64,000 bases of DNA. Origin: Perca fluviatilis. Its lineage: Eukaryota > Chordata > Actinopteri > Perciformes > Percidae. Location of the stretch: positions 19,039,249 to 19,103,248 of the forward strand of contig NC_053129.1 in the NCBI RefSeq assembly GCF_010015445.1, in the 5' to 3' direction. Position numbers and translations under genes: made by a program. Positions 26,690 to 56,681 of this stretch are shown here, one piece after another; the first letter of the stretch is position 1, and each line of letters opens with the position of its first letter. The notes under the pieces are model-generated. The model was not told the DNA's origin. It ran no database searches and saw only the letters and a program-made list of their open reading frames with translations.

Positions 26690-27790
26690 ACCACATAGCT
26701 AGAGTCATGAATCAAAATGAATAATGTTGCTCCGTATCTGCTGGAATGCGTAAATAGGCTGTTTAAAGAGAACTGTTTCAACTGTCTTGGCAACAAGTTT
26801 GCCAATTCAACTTCATAAGGCATGTCAGTGTTGTGTTTACAGCTTGTGCCCACTGCCTCCAGTGGCCAGAAAAACAATTAAAGCAGGTTTAAATTTGCGG
26901 TCATCTTAAAAAGGTGTTAACAAGAATAATTGACATAGGCTAGTTGTTATGCATATGTCCAATACAATAAATAATTATGTATCATGTTATAAGAAAAGGT
27001 TAATTTCCAAGATGTTAGAAGTGTTTTGATGACATATTTTGACATATCTGACAAAACATTGCTCTGTAAATACATGAATTGATTATAGCCAGAGTTCAAT
27101 GCATAGTGCATTCTGTATAATTCAAAAGACATGAGTTTACATACTTCTCCACGCTGCAAATGTGAAGCAAAAGGTTAGGTCACCCTTCAGGCAAGGCAAT
27201 GAGACAAGCAGCCGTGTGCTTGATGAATCTGCCAACACGCCATTAACATGGTAAATGAGGGCCTGTGATGTTTCTGAAGTGCACTGTAATTAGTGCTTAC
27301 TGCAGAGGAAGGTGAAGCCCTCAGGTTTTTCTTCTAAATCATTCAGAGAGGCATTGGAGGAGAATATAATGTAGAAAAGGAAGTCATTGATGCATTGTTA
27401 TGTTTAAATGATCTATATTATCTGTAAAATAAAACAAGCATGGCAGAAAGAGATATTGCATTTACAGTAAGCTTGGTTAGAAAAATGGCAGGTCATGACT
27501 TTCCTGTATTCGACTTGTCAGTAACAGAAAAAAGTACCACATTAAGTTACCAAATAAAATGCACCAGCACCACCACAAACTGACTCATCCATTGGCCCCC
27601 GTCAACCTCAGGAGACGATACTAAAGCTGCTGAACTTTAGTTCAAGGCTAGCAAGTCCCTGTAGTGCATTCAGGTAATAAGGTTGCCATAATACATTATA
27701 CAAAGAGGAGTACAGTGATGAAGTCTGGTGTCTCCTCAAATTTATTACAGCCAGAAGCTTCAAGCTAGACCTTGAAATGTATGTTTTTTC

Positions 27791-27795
27791 CGTGC

Positions 27796-27831
<36 letters not shown>

Positions 27832-27832
27832 T
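27791..27832. repeat. (TG)n microsatellite, interrupted
   Basis: About 42 bp of TG with a TATA interruption. Confidence 0.9.
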
Positions 27833-28039
27833 TAGTATGAGGGAGACTAAAAGCACAGTGCTGTTGGCTCTTGGAAACAATGCATTTTCTGTAAACATTA
27901 ATGTAATCTCAATAAGTCCTCCAAACCATGCGACCACATAGGTAGAGAGAATTTTATAAATTAGCGCCCCTAGCATTGGCAGGAAATATGACCCACAGGC
28001 TTCCTCATACCTAAATGTAATGTTTAAACACATTGTGTT

Positions 28040-28395
28040 TAGGCACAAAAAAATACTTGGTTGGGTTTAAAAAGGTTTGTGGTTTGGGTTAAAATCAGTA
28101 CATTTGTTGGGTTAATTCATCTTCCATGCATACGGAGATGACTTAATAATGCAGGTGACATAGAACATCACAAAGTTCCGTTTGTTACGTAAAATTAAAA
28201 TAACTCCGTTTATTTTTATTTTCAAAAGGGATACGAACGCCAGTCTCCTGGGTAAAAGTCCTGTGTTTGTTTGACCCAACCACCACACCAACCTGCCTTT
28301 TTACGCGGTTTGGCGCTCTTACACTTCGTCATCTTAGTTCCTGATTTGCTCCATCATAATTACTACGGCCACTAGAGGGCATAACAATAAACGTA
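28040..28395. repeat. Probable dispersed teleost repeat
   Basis: The phrases TTGGGTTAAAATCAGTAC, GGGATACGAACGCCAGTCTC, CTGGGTAAAAGTCCTGTGT and GACCCAACCACCACACC are typical of a common fish repeat. The boundaries are approximate. Confidence 0.5.
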
Positions 28396-28980
28396 AATAT
28401 ACTATGTGTAATTACTGCTTGTGCAGACTTCTGGGGTCTTTTTTTTCGGGAAAGGACGTCTCATTCATCTGGTTTTCTGTAATATTGAACAGATATGAAG
28501 CATTTTCTGGCATTGATCAGAGGCTGAAATCATACATCCGTCTAGTAACATGTATGTATATGTTCAGTATTTTGAACCTAGTGTCTAACTGACAAAAACA
28601 CCTTTTCTCTTTGTGTTGGTAATGAGGAAGTTAAGTTGTTTCTTTCAAGAATGTCATGTCATGACATTTAAAAATAACAAATGTCAAAAAAGCCTACAGC
28701 TCTGAACACTGACTCAATTATTTACCGACGTTAGCATAAAGTGAACTTTATTTCTGTAAGTGCCCCAAAGAAGCCCATTCATTTAATGTTCATAAAAAGA
28801 AAGAAAAGATATTGGCTTACAGTATCTCTAGTTTTATTGGTATTTTATTGCTTTAGGCTCAGATGTTCAATTAGCTGTTGAATTTATGCACATGCAAATT
28901 AAACTTTACATAAAGAGTACACACGCTGTATGCATAATTATATGACTTTTGGTCTCTAATTTCCTAAATTTGTTCAGAAG

Positions 28981-29150
28981 TGTGGCTGGGTTGGATCAGT
29001 GGGTAGAGCAGGCGCACATATACTGAGAGGTTTATACCTTGACGCAGAGGTCCAGGGTTTGAATCTGACCTGTGATGATTTCTTGCATGTCTTCCCCCTC
29101 TTTCTCCCTTTTCTCACCTAGCTTTCCTATTAAAATAAAGGCCTCCTCAT
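28981..29150 (+). mobile_element. tRNA-derived SINE, copy 2
   Basis: It has the same layout as the copy at 12118: an A-box-like TGGATCAGTGGGTAGAGCA, the shared phrase CCTTGACGCAGAGG, a better-preserved B box (GGGTTTGAATCTGACC), a pyrimidine-rich CTTCCCCCTCTTTCTCCC and a tail of TATTAAAATAAAGG. Confidence 0.75.
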
Positions 29151-29412
29151 AATTATCACAAAATGACATAGTTCTTTCCAGGAAGAAATCATTAAATTAT
29201 AATTTTGGACTTTTAAAACTAGCTGCAAATAACGATGCAAATAAAGACTGGTGACGATGCGTTGACTGCGGAGGCATCATTATGACTCACATTATTTTCA
29301 TACTAATCAAGCCATCCAGTGACCCGTGCCCTGTAAGGAAGCATCTGCATTCCTTATGTTTCTTTGCTCATTTATTTTTATTTTTAACATGTCACCCATC
29401 TGTATGTACACA

Positions 29413-29414
<2 letters not shown>

Positions 29415-29463
<49 letters not shown>
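29415..29463. repeat. (CA)n microsatellite
   Basis: About 49 bp of CA repeat. Confidence 0.95.
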
Positions 29464-29469
<6 letters not shown>

Positions 29470-31384
29470 ACATATACTGTATATGGATAAAGTAGTTCAT
29501 TTTTCTAGGAAACAGACATATTTCTCAGAACTTATTTACATTCAAATTCAGTCAGTAACTACAACATCCTCATTTCAGGTCAGCGTAGAGCAACAGCTGC
29601 TTTCCCCTTTAGTAACAATTATTTCACTCTGCCTGGTGGACATTTGTCTCTTAGTTGAAATACCACTTTTTTTTTCAAATGTGAAGTTGAATTCATGAAT
29701 AAATAAAGGCATCCTTGTTCAATTCAAAATGCTGGCAGGTTTTCCTGCTTTAATTGGTCTGATACGACCAGTAGAGTTTGTTAGCAAGCTTTAGATAGCT
29801 GCTGTGTAAGTGACATTAATAAGTTAGTTTGCTTACTTTAGAGCTTCTACACTTCCTGTGCTACTATTACAAGCCTTTAAAGGGGAATCTGTTGCTGCAG
29901 AGAAAGTACACTGTCAGGGGTAACAGTAGTTTATCAAACACAATGTCCATGAATGTGAATCACCACTGAAAATCAGTGAGTTTATTGATGAAATGTTTTA
30001 TGATGAATGGCTGTAATATGGGCTCAAATTGATCATGATTTCTTTTCTGACACAAAAATGCCTAATTAGCACCTTAACGTTGTGTAAATTGAGTTTTCTT
30101 ATAGAATAAGAACTGAACTAAAACTTAGTGAGGACTTGAGGATAGCTCTTTCTCTCTTTAAATGCACCATATGTCTGAACAGCCTTGGGGTGCTTGGCTC
30201 TGGCACCAAGATTCCACTTCCAATCAGGTTAGCAGACTTTAAGCCTCCTGCTCTTTTCTGGCTTTAATGTCTTCTGTCAGAAATCAGCAGCAGCTCTTCT
30301 TGTCTTTTAATTCTGTCCACTTATGTGTTGTCTGTATTGTCTCTCTTTTGCACTTCAGTAGGGAAGCTTATTCTCACCATAGTCAAGTGCCAGCAGGTAA
30401 TTAAGTTGTTACATGGTGCCACCATGTGGCAACAGCAAAACATTTCTTTTGAGGGATATATCACATTTCTGAGAGTTTATATGTGGACATTGTATGCATT
30501 ATATTTGGAATGCTTTAGCCAGGTAAAACATTGCCCTTTTTTCCTTAGTGATGTGCAGAGTCCTTTGAGAACAGCAGGAAGATGGCTGCCCAGACTTTCT
30601 TCTCTGCAGAGATAGATGCGGGAGAGTTCCCTGAGGCAGTGTTTTGTGTGAGTGTGAATTGATATAGTACAGTTAGATAGATAGTTGTTTTAGGAAATGC
30701 ATTTGAATTTTATAACAGTTTATTGAATAGCTGTTACATTATAATTCTATAAAAACAAATAATTTGGTTTTCAATAACATTTCGCTTTTTTCTTCTTTTA
30801 ACAAAGAGACCATGTATGCTGAGCCATATTCCAGAGTATAAAGATGTAAAGAGCAGCTTGGCTACTGTAATAGGATCAGCAGCCCTCATACTTCCACTCA
30901 CATCAGCCTTCACTACAACTAGCTTTGAGCAGGATTATTGTGCCTGTAGGTGATGCTTATTTATGTGCTGATGTGTGTTGGTAATTTGCTGATGTGTGCA
31001 TTCCATTTCAATTAAAATTAAATGAACTGCACTGACTCTGTTTAAGTTTAAGTTTAAGTTTAATATATATTTAATTATTGTTTTTAGAACTCTGTATGTC
31101 TATAATATAATCAGGTTATTCCTCACAATATTACAAATATTACCATGAAATACAATTCAGTATATTTTGCAACAGCATTTGATGTCAAGATGTTTTGTGC
31201 TCAAGTTGAATCTTGAAAGAATAATGGATATTGCTAGTAAATTAGAGCTTTTTGTAGCAGATTGTGTGGCCTTTTCTCTTATTTCTCTTTTACCAATAAT
31301 TTTATTCTGCTTCCCTATTTGCCTGCCTTCCTTCATCCCTCAGGCGTTGTGAATCCTCTTAGAGGTGGATTATGGGACTAAGAT

Positions 31385-31560
31385 GTCTACACTGAGGGGG
31401 AGAGAGAGAGAGAGAGGGAGGGACAGAAGAAGAGCATGAGGCACACAGAGTGAGAGGGAGCGATACAGGAGGAGCTATAGAGAAGGATAGGAAGACAATG
31501 GAGAGGACCCCTCGGCCTGAAATGGGCCGAGAATGGGATAGAAGATGGTCTGTAACTGGG
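31385..31560 (+). other. Possible 5' UTR exon of the fibrinogen-domain gene
   Basis: This purine-rich block (GAGAGAGAGAG with GGGAGGGACAGAAG) ends at a consensus donor, ACTGGG followed by GTGAGTAC at 31561. An acceptor (TTTTCTCAG, exon from about 32018) lies upstream of the gene's start codon, so the two could be joined. Transcription of this block is inferred only. Confidence 0.4.
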
Positions 31561-32126
31561 GTGAGTACACCACCTTATCTACATTTGCTACAAGACGAAA
31601 GTAACTCAAGAAATCTATTTTCTCCTAAAGGACAGTACAATGGTACAGTACATGTCATGATATCATGATATGTGTGTATGTTTTTGAGCGAGACTTAGAC
31701 AGAATACACCATATAACTATTACCTGCCTTCTAATTAAGCTTAATTAAATCCAAACCTTGGTTTGGCTTTAAGAGCAGGTGACGTGCGCAAGCTTGTGTG
31801 TGTTTAAGTTACCTGAGGACAAACTAATGTAATAGACTGACGGGATCACCTTCCTCTTCATTAATCTCACTTTCGTTTATGTCCTATTAGTTGTACTGAG
31901 ACAAAGGTGGTGTACTGTAAGAGATAGAGAGAACATTGTGTGCCAAAATTCATCTTGGTGGCTTAATGAATTAGACAAAACTCTATTGTAGGAGCATAAT
32001 ACACTGATTTTTCTCAGTTTCCCTCCTGGTAGGAAGAGCCAGCAGAGCCTCACATGGTGAAGCACACACTCCCGTGTCCCGTCGCTCTCACTGACAAGGC
32101 AGGGACAGACTAACTGGGCGGCACAA

Positions 32127-35100
32127 ATGTCTCTCCTGTCCTTAATCAACCCTCCCGGCTGGAGCGTGTGCTCTGCTCTCTGTATCCTCATCGTGTTGCT
32201 CCCAGAGGCCCAAGCAGACGACCTGAACACTACCACTCAGCGCAATGGCGGGGGATCCCAGTGTGGGGAGTACACTAACCAGGTAATTACTGTAAACATA
32301 CCTGAATATAGGCTACAAGCCAAAGTGATGTTCTCGAGCTTGTTTCCTCCTTTTACTCCAGAGATGTGTCAGCTGTGTGAAAGAGTAGCTCAGCTCTGCT
32401 GGAATCAGAAAGAAATTCATGAATGTAATGCTCTGCCAGAAATACATAAATAAACATGCAGGACAGCGGTGGGAGAAGGCATCATACTGTATTTTATAAA
32501 CTGATCATACGTTTTTATTTAAAATCGTAATCTGAAAATCACCTAGAATGATAATGATGACCATCAACTAGTCCAGAATGATGTCTTTAAATACTGTCCC
32601 TGTATTAGTATGATCAGCTGCCAAAAACCAGAGGCATCCATGTTTTTATTGTAGACAGGGTTAGGTGATATGGATATCCTGGAAATCCTCTGTCATGGTA
32701 TATGCAGTTGCCACATTTTTGAAATATATCAGGATTACAACTTTCTGGAAAATCAGTTTAGAAACAGTTTATGAATGGAATAACCAGATAGGAATGTATG
32801 TTTTTGTCTAATACAGTGGATTTAATAATAAAATCAAGGTATTTCAATACAACATTGCCATTAAAAAAGCCCTGTTTATAGACTTGTAACATTGTACACT
32901 TGCCTCATACACACAGGGATATCAAAGGGATATCTACCACGGTACAAACAGTAAAGATCTCTGACCGTTGAGAAATGTACCAAGATGTATATAGTCATGA
33001 CATAACACGTGATATCAACACTAATTTGGCTGCAAAATAAAGTATTTGACCTGCAAAAGGTTTGAAAGCATGAAATCAGCTTGTGGCTGGTTTGTGGGGA
33101 CATTGAAAATAAAAACTGACTCTGCTATTGGCAGGACTCAATATACTGCAGTTAAACCTTGAATCCGACACGTGGAAATAATTGATTTGCCAGAGGAAAA
33201 CATCCCTGTCACAACTGGGCTATTGGAGGCTGTAGTTACATTATTTATTAACAGATATTATGACACTGTTGAGCAACAGCAGGTTTGGAAGTTAGAAGTT
33301 GTTTGTCATCTAACAGGTGATGAGGGATGGGATGTGTCGGCTTGTGGCCACGCTGCCTCAGCTGGACGAGCAGAAATGCCCGGATATGTTTCGCTGCACG
33401 GACGAGGTTTCCTACTGGCTGCATGAGAACGAGGAGAGGAAGCAGCAGATCGTGGCGCTGAAGGAAACCATCTCTGAGCTTCAGGAGGAGCTGAGGAACC
33501 ACCGGCACCGCATCAGAGTCCTCGAGCTGCAGGTGAGAGCTCCATATCGACTTAGCAGAGCTGGGTCAACTATCAGCAACAATCCTTTCAACTGCTTTGA
33601 GCGCTTGCTTTAGTCCACCTGCAGCTCACCGGATGTTGTGACAATGTGACTGCTCCTTTTTTTTTACAGACTAGACATGTGACAGAACTCACTTTTTTAC
33701 TCATTTGGAAAGTAAACTTATTCTGTTCTTCTATGTGTGTGTGATTATAGGCCTATCTTTTCAGAGCCAGACTTTTTGTTAAATATGAACTTCTTTTTTT
33801 TTTATTCTCTCTGCTCAGGGCCTTATCGGTTGAGAGACAGTTCAGACATAAATATTTCAAATATCAAGGTCAAATAAGTTTTTTACATGTGTTCTGTGTA
33901 TACTCTGAGTAGCTGTTAAATATCATGGTTTGCAATTTGGTGAAACTGTCACTACGATTATAAATACTATCCTGAGCTGTATTTTAGCACTGTACAGGAA
34001 ACAGTTCTGCACTGTAACATGGTGCCTGATCATCAAGCTGGCTTCTCCCCCCCCCCCCCGCCAGCATGTCCTTGACCTTAGTCACTAACAGGATTGGCCT
34101 ACTCTTCCACGTGTTGCTTCATGCGTCTCAGGCAGAGAGCCTATACAAACTCTCAGCTGGACCGGTCAGTGGCCAAAGGTGGTGGACAGGGTTCATGTGT
34201 TGTGTGTGTTGTACATGAGAACTGGGCACGGCAGAGAGGGCTCCAGGGTTTGTGGTAATGGGAGTTAGTGTTATCCTCCATGTCCAGGCTAGGAATAGAC
34301 CACACACTGAAGTGTCTGGCTTTAAGTTTATAAGAGAGGGCTCATGCTTTTTGTCTATACGGCACAGGGAGAAAAATTTCACGTATAGGCCTAGTGGCTG
34401 TCAAGTTCTAAGATCTTTTACACCATTTTAAAGGGTTCCTTACACAGTTCTCAGTTATTGCCTATGTTTTTGTATGTGTGTATAATTGGATATTATTCAT
34501 GTACGGTGTCAGAGTGAAGGGAAGAACCACTTGAATAACTCCTTGGAGCAGCGTTTTCACGAGTTGGAGCATCACTATGCTGAAGCCACCACCCTGCTGC
34601 ACCTACAGGGCACTCTGATCTTAGACCTCCAGGTATACCCATGAGTGGTACTATTTCACTTTCAGTGTTTAAGGCACAGAAACATTAGAACATCACTATG
34701 TGCACTGCTTGTTTTAATTTTTACTGTATTTCTGTTAAGAACCAACTCCATAATGTGACACTTTTGGTGGATAAAGTAAAAAGAAGCCCCGGGTGCTCGG
34801 TCAACATCGTCCGTCCCAGCCCACTGATGAGTGCTCAAGAAGCTCTGCACCCAGGTACACTCTCTCAGAAACATACAGTAGATGTAGTCTCACCTGCGAT
34901 GATCTCCCAGCAGAGGGCGCCAATCTCCCCTTGTCGATTTACTCCTAATCCATCCTGTCTCACATTTTCTTCCCTCAGAGATTCAGCATGTGAGGAACTG
35001 TCCCATAGACTGTGCTTCCATCCACTACAATGGAGTGAGGAGATCAGGTCTCTACACAGTGGTGCCATCAATGGCCGGCATGCCTGTGGAGGTCTACTGT

Positions 35101-36449
35101 GATATGGACACAGATGGTGAGTTGCATACACAATCATACATGGGTAGAAAGTTGGCAAGCTGCCGCTGTATTCCATCTGAATTTCAATCCAGTTCAATCA
35201 ATGTACAAAACACAACCTGTATCAACTCCAAGTTTGATGTGTTGCACTCTACCTGTATTCCTCCTTTTGCCAGATAGGAACAAGTATAATAACCCATTAG
35301 ACATCACATATGCTTTCCCTTCCAATAGCCATACCTTCTTTATACCTCAGGTGGTGGCTGGACTGTGATTCAGCGGCGTGCTGATGGCTCATTGAGCTTT
35401 GACCGTAACTGGAGGGACTACAGGGACGGCTTTGGTGACCTGCACTCAGAGTTCTGGCTGGGCAATAACCACATACATGACCTGAGCACCCAGGGAGACT
35501 ACAGCCTCCGCATTGACCTGGAGGACTGGAGCAACAACCACAAACACGCCCTCTACCAGAGCTTCAGGTCGGTGGCACGCACAAGTGCACAAACAGTTGA
35601 CAAACACATGCACTTACTTGTGTGTTATTGGAAAACATGCCCAAGCATCTCTACCTCTTGCATCATTTCCCTACTGTTCCTCTGCATGTATGTGTATGTG
35701 TGTGTGTGTGGGCAGTGTGGAAGATGAGGAGCATCAGTACCGGCTCCATGTGTCAGGCTTCAGTGGGACAGTGCAGGACTCTTTCAGCTGGTACCATGAC
35801 AAGCAGGGCTTCAGCACGCCAGACAGTGGCAACATCTGTGCTGAGATCTCCCACGGCGGTTGGTGGTACAACCAGTGCTTCTACGCCAACCTTAATGGCG
35901 TCTACTACAGGGTAAGTATAGGGTATACACAGATAGCCATGACTTCCATGACTTTCAGCTTTAGTGCGTGACTTTTTCATATTAATGAACGTCCGTTACA
36001 TTCAAGCCATAGCCAAATGAGTTGAAATAAAGCTAATTAAGACTATCAGCTTCACAAAACTCTCTCTGTATTTCTCGGTATGGCTATGTTCAGAAACTGG
36101 TGTCGTCCGGCGACTTTCGCGCGTAGAAAAACGAGAGAAGATATTATTACCTCTTCTGAAGAGTCCATGTTTTTTTAATCCTCTGTGTCCTCCTTGGCTA
36201 AAAGCAGCTGCATCATTACTTAGAATTCCTCACAGGGGAGATAGAAACTACGCACTATAGCTTTAAAGTTGTGAGATTGTTTACTACTTCCTGATCCTGC
36301 AGGGAGGCCATTACACCCCTAAAGGCCAGGGGCCGCTGGGTCCTGATGGGATTGTTTGGTACTCCTGGAGAGACTCTGACTATTACTCCCTACGCAAAGT
36401 CAGCATGATGATCCGACCACGCTCTTTCCGAACTCGGGTGTCACCATGA
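32127..36449 (+). CDS. Secreted coiled-coil and fibrinogen-domain protein (angiopoietin-like/FGL type)
   Basis: Eight coding exons join in frame: 32127-32282, 33317-33532, 34513-34632, 34740-34854, 34979-35116, 35351-35567, 35716-35911 and 36303-36449 (434 aa, TGA). Residues 1-30 are a signal peptide (hydrophobic ALCILIVLL, cleavage likely after AQA). Residues about 75-190 look like a heptad-rich coiled coil, with N-glycosylation sites at NTT, NNS and NVT. Residues about 208-430 are a fibrinogen C-terminal domain (CPIDC, SGLYTV, GGGWTVIQRR, EFWLGN, GGWWYNQC, NLNGVYY, GIVWYSW). The architecture is that of angiopoietin-like and fibrinogen-like ligands, which act outside the cell on receptors or matrix. 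The loop before GGWW is shorter than in ANGPTL1/2/6 and lacks the usual acidic calcium-loop residues. I could not match it to one named orthologue. It is tail to tail with snx9. Confidence 0.88.
35954..36266 (-). mobile_element. Non-autonomous inverted-repeat element (MITE), copy B, within an intron
   Basis: This is the same family as 2982-3357, in reverse orientation. Shared landmarks, read on the minus strand, include TTAAAGCTATAGTGCGTAGTTT at one end, CTCTTCAGAAGAGGTAAT and AACATAGCCATAC inside, and a GCACTAAAGCTGAA end. It is 313 bp and fills most of a 391-bp intron (35912-36302) of the fibrinogen-domain gene. Confidence 0.75.
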
Positions 36450-37058
36450 CCCAATGTAACCATGACATTGGTTAGAACACAGGAAGATTCCCAACAGTAG
36501 CCCACATGGGCCTCTCACTGGGACACCAGGGTGATGATGACATCCAGTGATGTTTTTATTGACAGAGCTCATCAAGAAGGACTGAATGCTGTCTCTTATG
36601 TCAACAACAATGGCCTCTCTCCTGCTATTTTTGAACCACTGTATGTGCAAATGTGGCCGGTAAGCTCGATATCCTCAATACTCTGGACTCATTATCTGCT
36701 GTATATTTTTGAAAAAACAAACTTCGTACTGTGGAGTTCTTTTTGGGACACGGACATTTTTCATTCAGTCACAGGGAAGAGAGTTTTTCCATATTTTCTA
36801 CTTCTATTTTGTACCTTTAGTTTGTTACACTTACAGTACACACTATTAGCAACCCAGCCAAAAACAAGGTACATTCGTATGGGTTGACAGACGAGTGTAT
36901 GGGGCTCACAGAAGAGGCTTGTGCAACTGGCAGGAAGATCATGTGATGATCAAGAATGTGTGCTTATTGCATATTTATGATTACTCTGTTATCCAATTTT
37001 GTTCATTTTGAATTGCAGCCAACTATGAGTTTAATCCACTGTGTAAAAGTTTTATTGA

Positions 37059-37064
37059 AATAAA
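37059..37064 (+). terminator. Poly(A) signal of the fibrinogen-domain gene
   Basis: AATAAA lies 610 bp after the TGA. Minus-strand AATAAA hexamers flank it at 37051-37056 and 37072-37077, so the site could in principle serve both convergent genes. Confidence 0.55.
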
Positions 37065-39426
37065 AAGGGGTTTTATTAATATAACAAGTCAGAACATAAG
37101 AACACAGAATTATATTAGATATAATAACCCTTTGATTTAAAAAGTGCTACTGTATCACAGTCTAGGGTCAGGCAGAGAAGATGTGTGTACATACATACTG
37201 TATGGACTGTACAATAAACACTATATATACAAAATGTGACAAAAAAATTTGACACTACTTGATATGAAATGAAATGTTTAAGTTCTGAAAGAGCACTCTT
37301 GAAAAGTAAGAACATTTCTGACAGATAGAAATAAGAGATAACTCTCTACAAAGTACACACACACTTACTTTTTATCTGTGGCATCCAGTAAGTGTTACTT
37401 ACATTCAAATAACTTCACGCATGGGTTTCCACAGACCTTTAGCCTATTGGCAAGTTTGTGTCAATATAGCAGGCATGTGTTGAGCATAGGTAAAGTCTGT
37501 AGGCCAAAGGATACAGAAAGTTTGTAATCAGTTCACTTTAAACTCCTATACAACTTTAAAAAAAATTATAAATGTTTTACGAGATTTTACAGAGAATGAA
37601 TATTTTAAAACTGGAATGAGTGCTCCAAGCTCCAATGAACATTAAACACCCTAAAACACATACACTCAAAAATAACATGAGAATGCCTGTACTGTGTGGT
37701 GCATAAGATCTATACTTTATGTGGCCTGCACATCCAGCTGCACCTGATGGGGGCCGTGAGCTGAATGTGGGGAAAAAAGGGCTCTTTCACTTCCTCTGCT
37801 ACAAGACTGCACAAACACACTCTTTGACCCTTCGCACAGGCGGCCGACTCATTCTCATTCCTATCCATCTCTACGCATGAATCTGCTGAAACGAATAAGG
37901 GCTTTACTGTGAGTAAATCTGAGTGTGTCGTGTGTTGTGCAGAGAAGAAACACACAGACACACACAGACAAAGAAACAAACTCCCAATGAGTACAAATTA
38001 TTGTTTAATAAATCAAAATGAAACTTTGCTTCTCTTTGAGTTACACTTTATTGCAAATACTCCTATACATAAAATTGTATCTCAATGACAAGAAGCACCT
38101 GATAGGTTAGATAGAATATATATATATATATATATTTTTTTTTTTTCATGTATCAAGTGATAAGAAAACAAAGAGTGAACAAGATTAGAGACTGATTGAA
38201 AAGTGGGTGGTGAAAAGCAAAAGCAAAACTGCATACATGACATACTCCATGGCTCTGTCCCAAACTCTTTTTATAGTACAGATTCTTACAGATAACATTG
38301 TTGTTACACCTTCAAATAAAACACTATATTCCGGTAAAAATATGGGACAAATATTCTTCGGGAGAACTGGGAGAGAGAAGGAGGAAGGTATTATTTAATA
38401 GATTTTTGGCTTTAATGTCCAACTCTTAATATAATGAACCCAAATTGAAAATCATTTATCCCCCACTTCATCTTTCCAGAAATGTAAACTGCAGTGTCAT
38501 GGGACGCACGCTGGGGTCAACATTTCTATTTTCCTCAAAGGGGGAAGTCAGGAAGGAGGTGGAGCTTCCTGTTAGCTCTTGAGGAAGAGCAGGGTGAAAG
38601 GGGGCTAAGGACTGCCAGCAGTGGACATGCAGAGGAGACACACTCTGCCTTTGACAACTCTTCCAAGACTTGGATTCATAAAAAGGAATGCTCCACTGCT
38701 TTTCATGAAGATGTTAGGACTCTCTCAAATGTTAACGGTACTATTACAAGGCAAAAATTCTCAAAATATTGGCTGAGAGAAAAACAGTAAAGCTCTGATT
38801 TGTTGTAAATGCTGCATTCAAAAATCAACATCCCTTGCTGTCCCCTTGACAGAAGGGACGGTGGCTTTGGTTTTTCGGTTTCAGTATATCACTACATCAC
38901 TGTGCAGACAACATGTGTAAATCGTATCCTTTACCATTTCTAACCCGGAAAAAATGAAAAACTGCAGAGTATTGCTTTAAAATACGGAGATGTAATGTGA
39001 GCAAAGGCACGTTGGCACCTATAGCTGTACAAAACCTGCACCACATTAGAGAAACTCAATGCAATATAGCAATTCATGGGGTTTACTTATGTGTCACAGG
39101 CTGCAGACCTTGGACAGAGGAAAGGGTGTGTGTAACAAGTGTGTCTTGTTCGGCTATCATTGCTGGCCCTAAAAGACTTTTCAGCTGCTGCACATGCTCA
39201 TTAACTGTTCATAAACTTCTGAGAGCGGCGAACAAAAGTAACTCCATGAGCTGGGACTGTTGGCATGAGCAGTAAAGAAAGAAGAGATGAGGTAAGAGCA
39301 AGAGAAAGAGAAGTGAAATTTAAATTAAAGGGAGGGAAGAGAATGCAGTGTAAGAAAGAATATTTTGGATGTTTTGCTGGTTTAACTTCTTCTTGTCTTG
39401 TAGTGCGAGACTGAAGGCAATTATTT
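37065..39426. other. 3' flank between convergent genes, including probable snx9 3' UTR
   Basis: No coding exon is seen. From 39426 down to the minus-strand AATAAA at 38047-38052 the sequence is probably snx9 3' UTR (about 1.4 kb). The rest is a short intergenic gap of about 1 kb. A plus-strand open frame at 38494-38790 has no recognisable content and lies opposite the UTR. Confidence 0.5.
38047..38052 (-). terminator. Candidate poly(A) signal of snx9
   Basis: A minus-strand AATAAA about 1.38 kb after the snx9 stop codon. It is the first good hexamer I found downstream. Its use is inferred. Confidence 0.45.
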
Positions 39427-56156
<16,730 letters not shown>

Positions 56157-56627
56157 TGTCGAAGCATTGATCAATCATTACAAAAACGGGCCCTGCGGTT
56201 TTCAGGATTTCGAATCCTCAGCTGGACATTTTCCCCGCTGCTTTTCAACTAAAAGCGAAGACAAAACGGTAATTCCTCCCGGTGAAGAGCCGCCGCACCA
56301 TAGACTTTTAACACATTACGAATAACAGTTTGTTACTTTAAAACTCAAAACCTGGAAAAAGAAAACGGTAGGAATCGATTACTTCAATGTGGCTTCAAGT
56401 TTGAACCGCTCAGAGAGCTGCTGCTGACAGTAGGGAGGGAGTGACCCGCTACGGAGAGAAACCGGAAAGGTAGTCTCGGTCCGACATATGGCCCAAGAAG
56501 ACATGACTATATAAAAAAAAATTTTTTAAACCGGCTCACAAACGTAAATAAACGTAACATAAACATAAATATTATACATTGAAAATGGTCAATGTTAAAA
56601 TCAGAAAAAGAAAAACGAATAGGCCTA

Positions 56628-56681
<54 letters not shown>
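56628..56681. repeat. (AAT)n microsatellite
   Basis: About 18 AAT units in the region between snx9 and the monooxygenase gene. Confidence 0.96.

Noticed and set aside
31042..31063. Telomere-like TTTAAG repeat
   Set aside because: Only three or four units of TTTAAG, not the vertebrate TTAGGG repeat.
38494..38790. 98-residue plus-strand open frame
   Set aside because: No known motif and no splice context; it lies opposite the probable snx9 3' UTR.
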